Assembly: GCA_963989245.1 (NCBI GenBank)
Contig: CAXDII010000548.1
Location: 62,001 to 126,000, forward strand
DNA: 64,000 bases
Reading direction: 5' to 3'
Source: Nansenia antarctica
Taxonomy: Eukaryota > Chordata > Actinopteri > Argentiniformes > Microstomatidae
Shown here: positions 23,550-36,798 of the stretch, piece after piece
Numbering within the stretch: the first letter of the stretch is position 1
Layout of the letters: each line of letters opens with the position of its first letter
The notes under the pieces: model-generated
Seen by the model: the letters and a program-made list of their open reading frames with translations, nothing else
Databases searched by the model: none
Told to the model about the DNA's origin: nothing
Position numbers and translations under genes: made by a program

Positions 23550-26500
23550 CTGTTCTGAAAGTGTCCAAGCGGCCTGTTCTGAGAGTGGACTGTTTTTTTG
23601 CATTCGTTCTCAAGTTATATCAAACTATCAAAGTGTTGTTTTCTGCCTTTCACGAGCACATTTTGACTTGTTGTTGAATAATCCTATAATGTAACTCTAA
23701 ATGACAATCAGAGCAACTTGAATTGCGTGTGTGCAGCCTTTTGCTCAAAAGTGATCAACGTTTCATTTTCGGAGTCTCTTTTGACAATCTCTTCGAGAGC
23801 TGTTTTCAGTCATTAACAGAGCTGTTCTGAAAGTGTCCAAGCGGCCTGTTCTTAGAGTGGACTGTTTTTTGCATTCGTTCTCAAGTTATATCAAACTATC
23901 AAAGTGTTGTTTTCTGCCTTTCACGAGCACATTTTGACTTGTTGTTGAATAATCCTATAATGTTACTCTAAATGACAATCAGAGCAACTTGAATTGCGTG
24001 TGTGCAGCCTTTTGCTCAAAAGTGATCAACGTTTCGTTTTCGGAGTCTCTTTTGACAATCTCTTCGAGAGCTGTTTTCAGTCATTAACAGAGCTTTTCTG
24101 AAAGTGTCCAAGCGGCCTGTTCTTAGAGTGGACTGTTTTTTGCATTCGTTCTCAAGTTATATCAAACTATCAAAGTGTTGTTTTCTGCCTTTCACGAGCA
24201 CTTTTTGACTTGTTGTTGAATAATCCTATAATGTTACTCTAAATGACAATCAGAGCAACTTGAATTGCGTGTGTGCCGCCTTTTGCTCAAAAGTAATCAA
24301 CGTTTCGTTTTCAGAGTCTCTTTTGACAATCTCTTCGAGAGCTGTTTTCAGTCATTAACAGAGCTGTTCTGAAAGTGTCCAAGCGGCCTGTTCTGAGAGT
24401 GGACTGTTTTTTGCATTCGTTCTCAAGTTATATCAAACTATCAAAGTGTTGTTTTCTGCCTTTCACGAGCACATTTTGACTTGTTGTTGAATAATCCTAT
24501 AATGTAACTCTAAATGACAATCAGAGCAACTTGAATTGCGTGTGTGCAGCCTTTTGCTCAAAAGTGATCAACGTTTCGTTTTCGGAGTCTCTTTTGACAA
24601 TCTCTTCGAGAGCTGTTTTCAGTCATTAACAGAGCTGTTCTGAAAGTGTCCATGCGGCCTGTTCTGAGAGTGGACTGTTTTTTTGCATTCGTTCTCAAGT
24701 TATATCAAACTATCAAAGTGTTGTTTTCTGCCTTTCACGAGCACATTTTGACTTGTTGTTGAATAATCCTATAATGTAACTCTAAATGACAATCAGAGCA
24801 ACTTGAATTGCGTGTGTGCAGCCTTTTGCTCAAAAGTGATCAACGTTTCGTTTTCGGAGTCTCTTTTGACAATCTCTTCGAGAGCTGTTTTCAGTCATTA
24901 ACAGAGCTGTTCTGAAAGTGTCCAAGCGGCCTGTTCTTAGAGTGGACTGTTTTTTGCATTCGTTCTCAAGTTATATCAAACTATCAAAGTGTTGTTTTCT
25001 GCCTTTCACGAGCACATTTTGACTTGTTGTTGAATAATCCTATAATGTTACTCTAAATGACAATCAGAGCAACTTGAATTGCGTGTGTGCAGCCTTTTGC
25101 TCAAAAGTGATCAACGTTTCGTTTTCGGAGTCTCTTTTGACAATCTCTTCGAGAGCTGTTTTCAGTCATTAACAGAGCTTTTCTGAAAGTGTCCAAGCGG
25201 CCTGTTCTTAGAGTGGACTGTTTTTTGCATTCGTTCTCAAGTTATATCAAACTATCAAAGTGTTGTTTTCTGCCTTTCACGAGCACTTTTTGACTTGTTG
25301 TTGAATAATCCTATAATGTTACTCTAAATGACAATCAGAGCAACTTGAATTGCGTGTGTGCAGCAGCCTTTTGCTCAAAAGTAATCAACGTTTCGTTTTC
25401 AGAGTCTCTTTTGACAATCTCTTCGAGAGCTGTTTTCAGTCATTAACAGAGCTGTTCTGAAAGTGTCCAAGCGGCCTGTTCTGAGAGTGGACTGTTTTTT
25501 GCATTCGTTCTCAAGTTATATCAAACTATCAAAGTGTTGTTTTCTGCCTTTCACGAGCACATTTTGACTTGTTGTTGAATAATCCTATAATGTAACTCTA
25601 AATGACAATCAGAGCAACTTGAATTGCGTGTGTGCAGCCTTTTGTTCAAAAGTGATCAACGTTTCGTTTTCGGAGTCTCTTTTGACAATCTCTTCGAGAG
25701 CTGTTTTCAGTCATTAACAGAGCTGTTCTGAAAGTGTCCAAGCGGCCTGTTCTTAGAGTGGACTGTTTTTTGCATTCGTTCTCAAGTTATATCAAACTAT
25801 CAAAGTGTTGTTTTCTGCCTTTCACGAGCACATTTTGACTTGTTGTTGAATAAGCCTATAATGTAACTCTAAATGACAATCAGAGCAACTTGAATTGCGT
25901 GTGTGCAGCCTTTTGCTCAAAAGTGATCAACGTTTCGTTTTCGGAGTCTCTTTTGACAATCTCTTCGAGAGCTGTTTTCAGTCATTAACAGAGCTGTTCT
26001 GAAAGTGTCCAAGCGGCCTGTTCTGAGAGTGGACTGTTTTTTGCATTCGTTCTCAAGTTATATCAAACTATCAAAGTGTTGTTTTCTGCCTTTCACGAGC
26101 ACATTTTGACTTGTTGAATAATCCTATAATGTAACTCTAAATGACAATCAGAGCAACTTGAATTGCGTGTGTGCAGCCTTTTGCTCAAAGGTGATCAACG
26201 TTTCGTTTTCGGAGTCTCTTTTGACAATCTCTTCGAGAGCTGTTTTCAGTCATTAACAGAGCTGTTCTAAAAGTGTCCAAGCGGCCTGTTCTGAGAGTGG
26301 ACTGTTTTTTGCATTCGTTCTCAAGTTATATCAAACTATCAAAGTGTTGTTTTCTGCCTTTCACGAGCACATTTTGACTTGTTGAATAATCCTATAATGT
26401 AACTCTAAATGACAATCAGAGCAACTTGAATTGCGTGTGTGCAGCCTTTTGCTCAAAAGTGATCAACGTTTCGTTTTCGGAGTCTCTTTTGACAATCTCT

Positions 26501-27326
26501 TCGAGAGCTGTTTTCAGTCATTAACAGAGCTGTTCTGAAAGTGTCCAAGCGGCCTGTTCTTAGAGTGGACTGTTTTTTGCATTCGTTCTCAAGTTATATC
26601 AAACTATCAAAGTGTTGTTTTCTGCCTTTCACGAGCACATTTTGACTTGTTGAATAATCCTATAATGTAACTCTAAATGACAATCAGAGCAACTTGAATT
26701 GCGTGTGTGCAGCCTTTTGCTCAAAAGTGATCAACGTTTCGTTTTCGGAGTCTCTTTTGACAATCTCTTCGAGAGCTGTTTTCAGTCATTAACAGAGCTG
26801 TTCTGAAAGTGTCCAAGCGGCCTATTCTTAGAGTGGACTGTTTTTTGCATTCGTTCTCAAGTTATATCAAACTATCAAAGTGTTGTTTTCTGCCTTTCAC
26901 GAGCACATTTTGACGTTGTTGAATAATCCTATAATGTTACTCTAAATGACAATCAGAGCAACTTGAATTGCGTGTGTGCAGCCTTTTGCTCAAAAGTAAT
27001 CAACGTTTCTTTTTCAGAGTCTCTTTTGACAATCTCTTCGAGAGCTGTTTTCAGTCATTAACAGAGCTGTTCTGAAAGTGTCCAAGCGGCCTGTTCTGAG
27101 AGTGGACTGTTTTTGCATTCGTTCTCAAGTTCTATCAGTGTTGTTTTCTGCTTTTCTGGAGCACATTTTGACTTGTTGCTGAATGCTCCTATAATGTAAC
27201 TCTAAATGACAATCAGAGCAACTTGAATTGCGTGTGTGCAGCCTTTTGCTCAAAAGTGATCAACGTTTCGTTTTCGGAGTCTCTTTTGACAATCTCTTCG
27301 AGAGCTGTTTTCAGTCATTAACAGAG
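23550..27326 (+). repeat. Superblock core, copy 2
   Basis: Starts with G(T7), T(tgttac) and F (24093), then G, G(T7), T(tgttac), F (25178), G, T(aataagcc), G(deletion, aaaggtgatc), G(deletion), T(deletion), a unit with cctattctta and gacgttgttg, and a short unit. The distance from block start to the first F unit is 543 bp, as in the copies at 20573, 28413 and 60738. Private features include gtgccgcc near 24275, catgcgg near 24652, a 3-bp gain (cagcagcc) near 25363 and ttctaaaag near 26266. Confidence 0.85.
27067..27326 (+). repeat. Short variant monomer, 260 bp
   Basis: Carries the full diagnostic set of the short type. It follows a unit bearing gtaatc and cagag, as most short units do. The preceding unit also has a private change, tttctttttcag near 27006. 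Confidence 0.93.
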
Positions 27327-28412
27327 CTGTTCTGAAAGTGTCCAAGCGGCCTGTTCTTAGAGTGGACTGTTTTTTGCATTCGTTCTCAAGTTATATCAAA
27401 CTATCAAAGTGTTGTTTTCTGCCTTTCACGAGCACATTTTGACTTGTTGTTGAATAATCCTATAATGTAACTCTAAATGACAATCAGAGCAACTTGAATT
27501 GCGTGTGTGCAGCCTTTTGCTCAAAAGTGATCAACGTTTCGTTTTCGGAGTCTCTTTTGACAATCTCTTCGAGAGCTGTTTTCAGTCATTAACAGAGCTG
27601 TTCTGAAAGTGTCCAAGCGGCCTGTTCTGAGACTGGACTGTTTTTTTGCATTCGTTCTCAAGTTATATCAAACTATCAAAGTGTTGTTTTCTGCCTTTCA
27701 CGAGCACATTTTGACTTGTTGTTGAATAATCCTATAATGTAACTCTAAATGACAATCAGAGCAACTTGAATTGCGTGTGTGCAGCCTTTTGCTCAAAAGT
27801 GATCAACGTTTCGTTTTCGGAGTCTCTTTTGACAATCTCTTCGAGAGCTGTTTTCAGTCATTAACAGAGCTGTTCTGAAAGTGTCCAAGCGGCCTGTTCT
27901 GAGACTGGACTGTTTTTTTGCATTCGTTCTCAAGTTATATCAAACTATCAAAGTGTTGTTTTCTGCCTTTCACGAGCACATTTTGACTTGTTGTTGAATA
28001 ATCCTATAATGTAACTCTAAATGACAATCAGAGCAACTTGAATTGCGTGTGTGCAGCCTTTTGCTCAAAAGTGATCAACGTTTCGTTTTCGGAGTCTCTT
28101 TTGACAATCTCTTCGAGAGCTGTTTTCAGTCATTAACAGAGCTGTTCTGAAAGTGTCCAAGCGGCCTGTTCTTAGAGTGGACTGTTTTTTGCATTCGTTC
28201 TCAAGTTATATCAAACTATCAAAGTGTTGTTTTCTGCCTTTCACGAGCACATTTTGACTTGTTGTTGAATAATCCTATAATGTAACTCTAAATGACAATC
28301 AGAGCAACTTGAATTGCGTGTGTGCAGCCTTTTGCTCAAAAGTGATCAACGTTTCGTTTTCGGAGTCTCTTTTGACAATCTCTTCGAGAGCTGTTTTCAG
28401 TCATTAACAGAG
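27327..28412 (+). repeat. Linker of four monomers with a duplicated gagactgg unit
   Basis: Units T, G(T7), G(T7), T. The two adjacent 272-bp G units (27598 and 27870) share gagactgg in place of gagagtgg, a variant I see nowhere else in the window. They therefore look like a recent single-monomer tandem duplication. Confidence 0.85.
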
Positions 28413-31400
28413 CTGTTCTGAAAGTGTCCAAGCGGCCTGTTCTGAGAGTGGACTGTTTTTTTGCATTCGTTCTCAAGTTATATCAAACTATCAAAGTGTT
28501 GTTTTCTGCCTTTCACGAGCACATTTTGACTTGTTGTTGAATAATCCTATAATGTAACTCTAAATGACAATCAGAGCAACTTGAATTGCGTGTGTGCAGC
28601 CTTTTGCTCAAAAGTGATCAACGTTTCGTTTTCGGAGTCTCTTTTGACAATCTCTTCGAGAGCTGTTTTCAGTCATTAACAGAGCTGTTCTGAAAGTGTC
28701 CAAGCGGCCTGTTCTTAGAGTGGACTGTTTTTTGCATTCGTTCTCAAGTTATATCAAACTATCAAAGTGTTGTTTTCTGCCTTTCACGAGCACATTTTGA
28801 CTTGTTGTTGAATAATCCTATAATGTTACTCTAAATGACAATCAGAGCAACTTGAATTGCGTGTGTGCAGCCTTTTGCTCAAAAGTGATCAACGTTTCGT
28901 TTTCGGAGTCTCTTTTGACAATCTCTTCGAGAGCTGTTTTCAGTCATTAACAGAGCTTTTCTGAAAGTGTCCAAGCGGCCTGTTCTTAGAGTGGACTGTT
29001 TTTTGCATTCGTTCTCAAGTTATATCAAACTATCAAAGTGTTGTTTTCTGCCTTTCACGAGCACTTTTTGACTTGTTGTTGAATAATCCTATAATGTTAC
29101 TCTAAATGACAATCAGAGCAACTTGAATTGCGTGTGTGCAGCCTTTTGCTCAAAAGTAATCAACGTTTCGTTTTCAGAGTCTCTTTTGACAATCTCTTCG
29201 AGAGCTGTTTTCAGTCATTAACAGAGCTGTTCTGAAAGTGTCCAAGCGGCCTGTTCTGAGAGTGGACTGTTTTTTGCATTCGTTCTCAAGTTATATCAAA
29301 CTATCAAAGTGTTGTTTTCTGCCTTTCACGAGCACATTTTGACTTGTTGTTGAATAATCCTATAATGTAACTCTAAATGACAATCAGAGCAACTTGAATT
29401 GCGTGTGTGCAGCCTTTTGCTCAAAAGTGATCAACGTTTCGTTTTCGGAGTCTCTTTTGACAATCTCTTCGAGAGCTGTTTTCAGTCATTAACAGAGCTG
29501 TTCTGAAAGTGTCCAAGCGGCCTGTTCTGAGAGTGGACTGTTTTTTTGCATTCGTTCTCAAGTTATATCAAACTATCAAAGTGTTGTTTTCTGCCTTTCA
29601 CGAGCACATTTTGACTTGTTGTTGAATAATCCTATAATGTAACTCTAAATGACAATCAGAGCAACTTGAATTGCGTGTGTGCAGCCTTTTGCTCAAAAGT
29701 GATCAACGTTTCGTTTTCGGAGTCTCTTTTGACAATCTCTTCGAGAGCTGTTTTCAGTCATTAACAGAGCTGTTCTGAAAGTGTCCAAGCGGCCTGTTCT
29801 TAGAGTGGACTGTTTTTTGCATTCGTTCTCAAGTTATATCAAACTATCAAAGTGTTGTTTTCTGCCTTTCACGAGCACATTTTGACTTGTTGTTGAATAA
29901 TCCTATAATGTTACTCTAAATGACAATCAGAGCAACTTGAATTGCGTGTGTGCAGCCTTTTGCTCAAAAGTGATCAACGTTTCGTTTTCGGAGTCTCTTT
30001 TGACAATCTCTTCGAGAGCTGTTTTCAGTCATTAACAGAGCTTTTCTGAAAGTGTCCAAGCGGCCTGTTCTTAGAGTGGACTGTTTTTTGCATTCGTTCT
30101 CAAGTTATATCAAACTATCAAAGTGTTGTTTTCTGCCTTTCACGAGCACTTTTTGACTTGTTGTTGAATAATCCTATAATGTTACTCTAAATGACAATCA
30201 GAGCAACTTGAATTGCGTGTGTGCAGCCTTTTGCTCAAAAGTAATCAACGTTTCGTTTTCAGAGTCTCTTTTGACAATCTCTTCGAGAGCTGTTTTCAGT
30301 CATTAACAGAGCTGTTCTGAAAGTGTCCAAGCGGCCTGTTCTGAGAGTGGACTGTTTTTTGCATTCGTTCTCAAGTTATATCAAACTATCAAAGTGTTGT
30401 TTTCTGCCTTTCACGAGCACATTTTGACTTGTTGTTGAATAATCCTATAATGTAACTCTAAATGACAATCAGAGCAACTTGAATTGCGTGTGTGCAGCCT
30501 TTTGCTCAAAAGTGATCAACGTTTCGTTTTCGGAGTCTCTTTTGACAATCTCTTCGAGAGCTGTTTTCAGTCATTAACAGAGCTGTTCTGAAAGTGTCCA
30601 AGCGGCCTGTTCTTAGAGTGGACTGTTTTTTGCATTCGTTCTCAAGTTATATCAAACTATCAAAGTGTTGTTTTCTGCCTTTCACGAGCACATTTTGACT
30701 TGTTGTTGAATAAGCCTATAATGTAACTCTAAATGACAATCAGAGCAACTTGAATTGCGTGTGTGCAGCCTTTTGCTCAAAAGTGATCAACGTTTCGTTT
30801 TCGGAGTCTCTTTTGACAATCTCTTCGAGAGCTGTTTTCAGTCATTAACAGAGCTGTTCTGAAAGTGTCCAAGCGGCCTGTTCTGAGAGTGGACTGTTTT
30901 TTGCATTCGTTCTCAAGTTATATCAAACTATCAAAGTGTTGTTTTCTGCCTTTCACGAGCACATTTTGACTTGTTGAATAATCCTATAATGTAACTCTAA
31001 ATGACAATCAGAGCAACTTGAATTGCGTGTGTGCAGCCTTTTGCTCAAAGGTGATCAACGTTTCGTTTTCGGAGTCTCTTTTGACAATCTCTTCGAGAGC
31101 TGTTTTCAGTCATTAACAGAGCTGTTCTGAAAGTGTCCAAGCGGCCTGTTCTGAGAGTGGACTGTTTTTTGCATTCGTTCTCAAGTTATATCAAACTATC
31201 AAAGTGTTGTTTTCTGCCTTTCACGAGCACATTTTGACTTGTTGAATAATCCTATAATGTAACTCTAAATGACAATCAGAGCAACTTGAATTGCGTGTGT
31301 GCAGCCTTTTGCTCAAAAGTGATCAACGTTTCGTTTTCGGAGTCTCTTTTGACAATCTCTTCGAGAGCTGTTTTCAGTCATTAACAGAGCTGTTCTGAAA

Positions 31401-31918
31401 GTGTCCAAGCGGCCTATTCTTAGAGTGGACTGTTTTTTGCATTCGTTCTCAAGTTATATCAAACTATCAAAGTGTTGTTTTCTGCCTTTCACGAGCACAT
31501 TTTGACGTTGTTGAATAATCCTATAATGTTACTCTAAATGACAATCAGAGCAACTTGAATTGCGTGTGTGCAGCCTTTTGCTCAAAAGTAATCAACGTTT
31601 CGTTTTCAGAGTCTCTTTTGACAATCTCTTCGAGAGCTGTTTTCAGTCATTAACAGAGCTGTTCTGAAAGTGTCCAAGCGGCCTGTTCTGAGAGTGGACT
31701 GTTTTTGCATTCGTTCTCAAGTTCTATCAGTGTTGTTTTCTGCTTTTCTGGAGCACATTTTGACTTGTTGCTGAATGCTCCTATAATGTAACTCTAAATG
31801 ACAATCAGAGCAACTTGAATTGCGTGTGTGCAGCCTTTTGCTCAAAAGTGATCAACGTTTCGTTTTCGGAGTCTCTTTTGACAATCTCTTCGAGAGCTGT
31901 TTTCAGTCATTAACAGAG
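28413..31918 (+). repeat. Superblock core, copy 3
   Basis: Same order as the copy at 23550 except that it lacks the extra T(deletion) unit. F units start at 28956 and 30041, 1085 bp apart. The T(aataagcc) and G(deletion, aaaggtgatc) units follow, then the cctattctta/gacgttgttg unit and a short unit at 31659-31918. Matching F units in copies 2 and 3 are 4863 bp apart. Confidence 0.87.
31659..31918 (+). repeat. Short variant monomer, 260 bp
   Basis: Full short-type diagnostic set, again directly after a unit with gtaatc and ttttcagag. Confidence 0.93.
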
Positions 31919-34900
31919 CTGTTCTGAAAGTGTCCAAGCGGCCTGTTCTTAGAGTGGACTGTTTTTTGCATTCGTTCTCAAGTTATATCAAACTATCAAA
32001 GTGTTGTTTTCTGCCTTTCACGAGCACATTTTGACTTGTTGTTGAATAATCCTATAATGTAACTCTAAATGACAATCAGAGCAACTTGAATTGCGTGTGT
32101 GCAGCCTTTTGCTCAAAAGTGATCAACGTTTCGTTTTCGGAGTCTCTTTTGACAATCTCTTCGAGAGCTGTTTTCAGTCATTAACAGAGCTGTTCTGAAA
32201 GTGTCCAAGCGGCCTGTTCTGAGAGTGGACTGTTTTTTGCATTCGTTCTCAAGTTATATCAAACTATCAAAGTGTTGTTTTCTGCCTTTCACGAGCACAT
32301 TTTGACTTGTTGTTGAATAATCCTATAATGTAACTCTAAATGACAATCAGAGCAACTTGAATTGCGTGTGTGCAGCCTTTTGCTCAAAAGTGATCAACGT
32401 TTCGTTTTCAGAGTCTCTTTTGACAATCTCTTCGAGAGCTGTTTTCAGTCATTAACAGAGCTGTTCTGAAAGTGTCCAAGCGGCCTGTTCTTAGAGTGGA
32501 CTGTTTTTTGCATTCGTTCTCAAGTTATATCAAACTATCAAAGTGTTGTTTTCTGCCTTTCACGAGCACATTTTGACTTGTTGTTGAATAATCCTATAAT
32601 GTAACTCTAAATGACAATCAGAGCAACTTGAATTGCGTGTGTGCAGCCTTTTGCTCAAAAGTGATCAACGTTTCGTTTTCGGAGTCTCTTTTGACAATCT
32701 CTTCGAGAGCTGTTTTCAGTCATTAACAGAGCTGTTCTGAAAGTGTCCAAGCGGCCAGTTCTGAGAGTGGACTGTTTTTTGCATTCGTTCTCAAGTTATA
32801 TCAAACTATCAAAGTGTTGTTTTCTGCCTTTCACGAGCACATTTTGACTTGTTGTTGAATAATCCTATAATGTAACTCTAAATGACAATCAGAGCAACTT
32901 GAATTGCGTGTGTGCAGCCTTTTGCTCAAAAGTGATCAACGTTTCGTTTTCGGAGTCTCTTTTGACAATCTCTTCGAGAGCTGTTTTCAGTCATTAACAG
33001 AGCTGTTCTGAAAGTGTCCAAGCGGCCTGTTCTGAGAGTGGACTGTTTTTTGCATTCGTTCTCAAGTTATATCAAACTATCAAAGTGTTGTTTTCTGCCT
33101 TTCACGAGCACATTTTGACTTGTTGTTGAATAATCCTATAATGTAACTCTAAATGACAATCAGAGCAACTTGAATTGCGTGTGTGCAGCCTTTTGCTCAA
33201 AAGTGATCAACGTTTCGTTTTCAGAGTCTCTTTTGACAATCTCTTCGAGAGCTGTTTTCAGTCATTAACAGAGCTGTTCTGAAAGTGTCCAAGCGGCCTG
33301 TTCTTAGAGTGGACTGTTTTTTGCATTCGTTCTCAAGTTATAGCAAACTATCAAAGTGTTGTTTTCTGCCTTTCACGAGCACATTTTGACTTGTTGTTGA
33401 ATAATCCTATAATGTAACTCTAAATGACAATCAGAGCAACTTGAATTGCGTGTGTGCAGCCTTTTGCTCAAAAGTGATCAACGTTTCGTTTTCGGAGTCT
33501 CTTTTGACAATCTCTTCGAGAGCTGTTTTCAGTCATTAACAGAGCTGTTCTGAAAGTGTCCAAGCGGCCTGTTCTGAGAGTGGACTGTTTTTTTGCATTC
33601 GTTCTCAAGTTATATCAAACTATCAAAGTGTTGTTTTCTGCCTTTCACGAGCACATTTTGACTTGTTGTTGAATAATCCTATAATGTAACTCTAAATGAC
33701 AATCAGAGCAACTTGAATTGCGTGTGTGCAGCCTTTTGCTCAAAAGTGATCAACGTTTCGTTTTCAGAGTCTCTTTTGACAATCTCTTCGAGAGCTGTTT
33801 TCAGTCATTAACAGAGCTGTTCTGAAAGTGTCCAAGCGGCCTGTTCTTAGAGTGGACTGTTTTTTGCATTCGTTCTCAAGTTATATCAAACTATCAAAGT
33901 GTTGTTTTCTGCCTTTCACGAGCACATTTTGACTTGTTGTTGAATAATCCTATAATGTAACTCTAAATGACAATCAGAGCAACTTGAATTGCGTGTGTGC
34001 AGCCTTTTGCTCAAAAGTGATCAACGTTTCGTTTTCGGAGTCTCTTTTGACAATCTCTTCGAGAGCTGTTTTCAGTCATTAACAGAGCTGTTCTGAAAGT
34101 GTCCAAGCGGCCTGTTCTGAGAGTGGACTGTTTTTTGCATTCGTTCTCAAGTTATATCAAACTATCAAAGTGTTGTTTTCTGCCTTTCACGAGCACATTT
34201 TGACTTGTTGTTGAATAATCCTATAATGTAACTCTAAATGACAATCAGAGCAACTTGAATTGCGTGTGTGCAGCCTTTTGCTCAAAAGTGATCAACGTTT
34301 CGTTTTCAGAGTCTCTTTTGACAATCTCTTCGAGAGCTGTTTTCAGTCATTAACAGAGCTGTTCTGAAAGTGTCCAAGCGGCCTGTTCTTAGAGTGGACT
34401 GTTTTTTGCATTCGTTCTCAAGTTATATCAAACTATCAAAGTGTTGTTTTCTGCCTTTCACGAGCACATTTTGACTTGTTGTTGAATAATCCTATAATGT
34501 AACTCTAAATGACAATCAGAGCAACTTGAATTGCGTGTGTGCAGCCTTTTGCTCAAAAGTGATCAACGTTTCGTTTTCGGAGTCTCTTTTGACAATCTCT
34601 TCGAGAGCTGTTTTCAGTCATTAACAGAGCTGTTCTGAAAGTGTCCAAGCGGCCAGTTCTGAGAGTGGACTGTTTTTTGCATTCGTTCTCAAGTTATATC
34701 AAACTATCAAAGTGTTGTTTTCTGCCTTTCACGAGCACATTTTGACTTGTTGTTGAATAATCCTATAATGTAACTCTAAATGACAATCAGAGCAACTTGA
34801 ATTGCGTGTGTGCAGCCTTTTGCTCAAAAGTGATCAACGTTTCGTTTTCGGAGTCTCTTTTGACAATCTCTTCGAGAGCTGTTTTCAGTCATTAACAGAG

Positions 34901-36798
34901 CTGTTCTGAAAGTGTCCAAGCGGCCTGTTCTGAGAGTGGACTGTTTTTTGCATTCGTTCTCAAGTTATATCAAACTATCAAAGTGTTGTTTTCTGCCTTT
35001 CACGAGCACATTTTGACTTGTTGTTGAATAATCCTATAATGTAACTCTAAATGACAATCAGAGCAACTTGAATTGCGTGTGTGCAGCCTTTTGCTCAAAA
35101 GTGATCAACGTTTCGTTTTCAGAGTCTCTTTTGACAATCTCTTCGAGAGCTGTTTTCAGTCATTAACAGAGCTGTTCTGAAAGTGTCCAAGCGGCCTGTT
35201 CTTAGAGTGGACTGTTTTTTGCATTCGTTCTCAAGTTATAGCAAACTATCAAAGTGTTGTTTTCTGCCTTTCACGAGCACATTTTGACTTGTTGTTGAAT
35301 AATCCTATAATGTAACTCTAAATGACAATCAGAGCAACTTGAATTGCGTGTGTGCAGCCTTTTGCTCAAAAGTGATCAACGTTTCGTTTTCGGAGTCTCT
35401 TTTGACAATCTCTTCGAGAGCTGTTTTCAGTCATTAACAGAGCTGTTCTGAAAGTGTCCAAGCGGCCTGTTCTGAGAGTGGACTGTTTTTTTGCATTCGT
35501 TCTCAAGTTATATCAAACTATCAAAGTGTTGTTTTCTGCCTTTCACGAGCACATTTTGACTTGTTGTTGAATAATCCTATAATGTAACTCTAAATGACAA
35601 TCAGAGCAACTTGAATTGCGTGTGTGCAGCCTTTTGCTCAAAAGTGATCAACGTTTCGTTTTCAGAGTCTCTTTTGACAATCTCTTCGAGAGCTGTTTTC
35701 AGTCATTAACAGAGCTGTTCTGAAAGTGTCCAAGCGGCCTGTTCTTAGAGTGGACTGTTTTTTGCATTCGTTCTCAAGTTATATCAAACTATCAAAGTGT
35801 TGTTTTCTGCCTTTCACGAGCACATTTTGACTTGTTGTTGAATAATCCTATAATGTAACTCTAAATGACAATCAGAGCAACTTGAATTGCGTGTGTGCAG
35901 CCTTTTGCTCAAAAGTGATCAACGTTTCGTTTTCGGAGTCTCTTTTGACAATCTCTTCGAGAGCTGTTTTCAGTCATTAACAGAGCTGTTCTGAAAGTGT
36001 CCAAGCGGCCTGTTCTGAGAGTGGACTGTTTTTTGCATTCGTTCTCAAGTTATATCAAACTATCAAAGTGTTGTTTTCTGCCTTTCACGAGCACATTTTG
36101 ACTTGTTGTTGAATAATCCTATAATGTAACTCTAAATGACAATCAGAGCAACTTGAATTGCGTGTGTGCAGCCTTTTGCTCAAAAGTGATCAACGTTTCG
36201 TTTTCAGAGTCTCTTTTGACAATCTCTTCGAGAGCTGTTTTCAGTCATTAACAGAGCTGTTCTGAAAGTGTCCAAGCGGCCTGTTCTTAGAGTGGACTGT
36301 TTTTTGCATTCGTTCTCAAGTTATATCAAACTATCAAAGTGTTGTTTTCTGCCTTTCACGAGCACATTTTGACTTGTTGTTGAATAATCCTATAATGTAA
36401 CTCTAAATGACAATCAGAGCAACTTGAATTGCGTGTGTGCAGCCTTTTGCTCAAAAGTGATCAACGTTTCGTTTTCGGAGTCTCTTTTGACAATCTCTTC
36501 GAGAGCTGTTTTCAGTCATTAACAGAGCTGTTCTGAAAGTGTCCAAGCGGCCAGTTCTGAGAGTGGACTGTTTTTTGCATTCGTTCTCAAGTTATATCAA
36601 ACTATCAAAGTGTTGTTTTCTGCCTTTCACGAGCACATTTTGACTTGTTGTTGAATAATCCTATAATGTAACTCTAAATGACAATCAGAGCAACTTGAAT
36701 TGCGTGTGTGCAGCCTTTTGCTCAAAAGTGATCAACGTTTCGTTTTCGGAGTCTCTTTTGACAATCTCTTCGAGAGCTGTTTTCAGTCATTAACAGAG
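31919..36798 (+). repeat. 7-monomer higher-order repeat (1898 bp, about 2.6 copies)
   Basis: Unit order T, G, T, A, G, T(ttatagc), G(T7) occurs at 31919-33816 and 33817-35714, then T, G, T, A, G at 35715-37069 before the order changes. A units start at 32732, 34630 and 36528, exactly 1898 bp apart (six units of 271 plus one of 272 because of its T7 tract). Confidence 0.9.
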
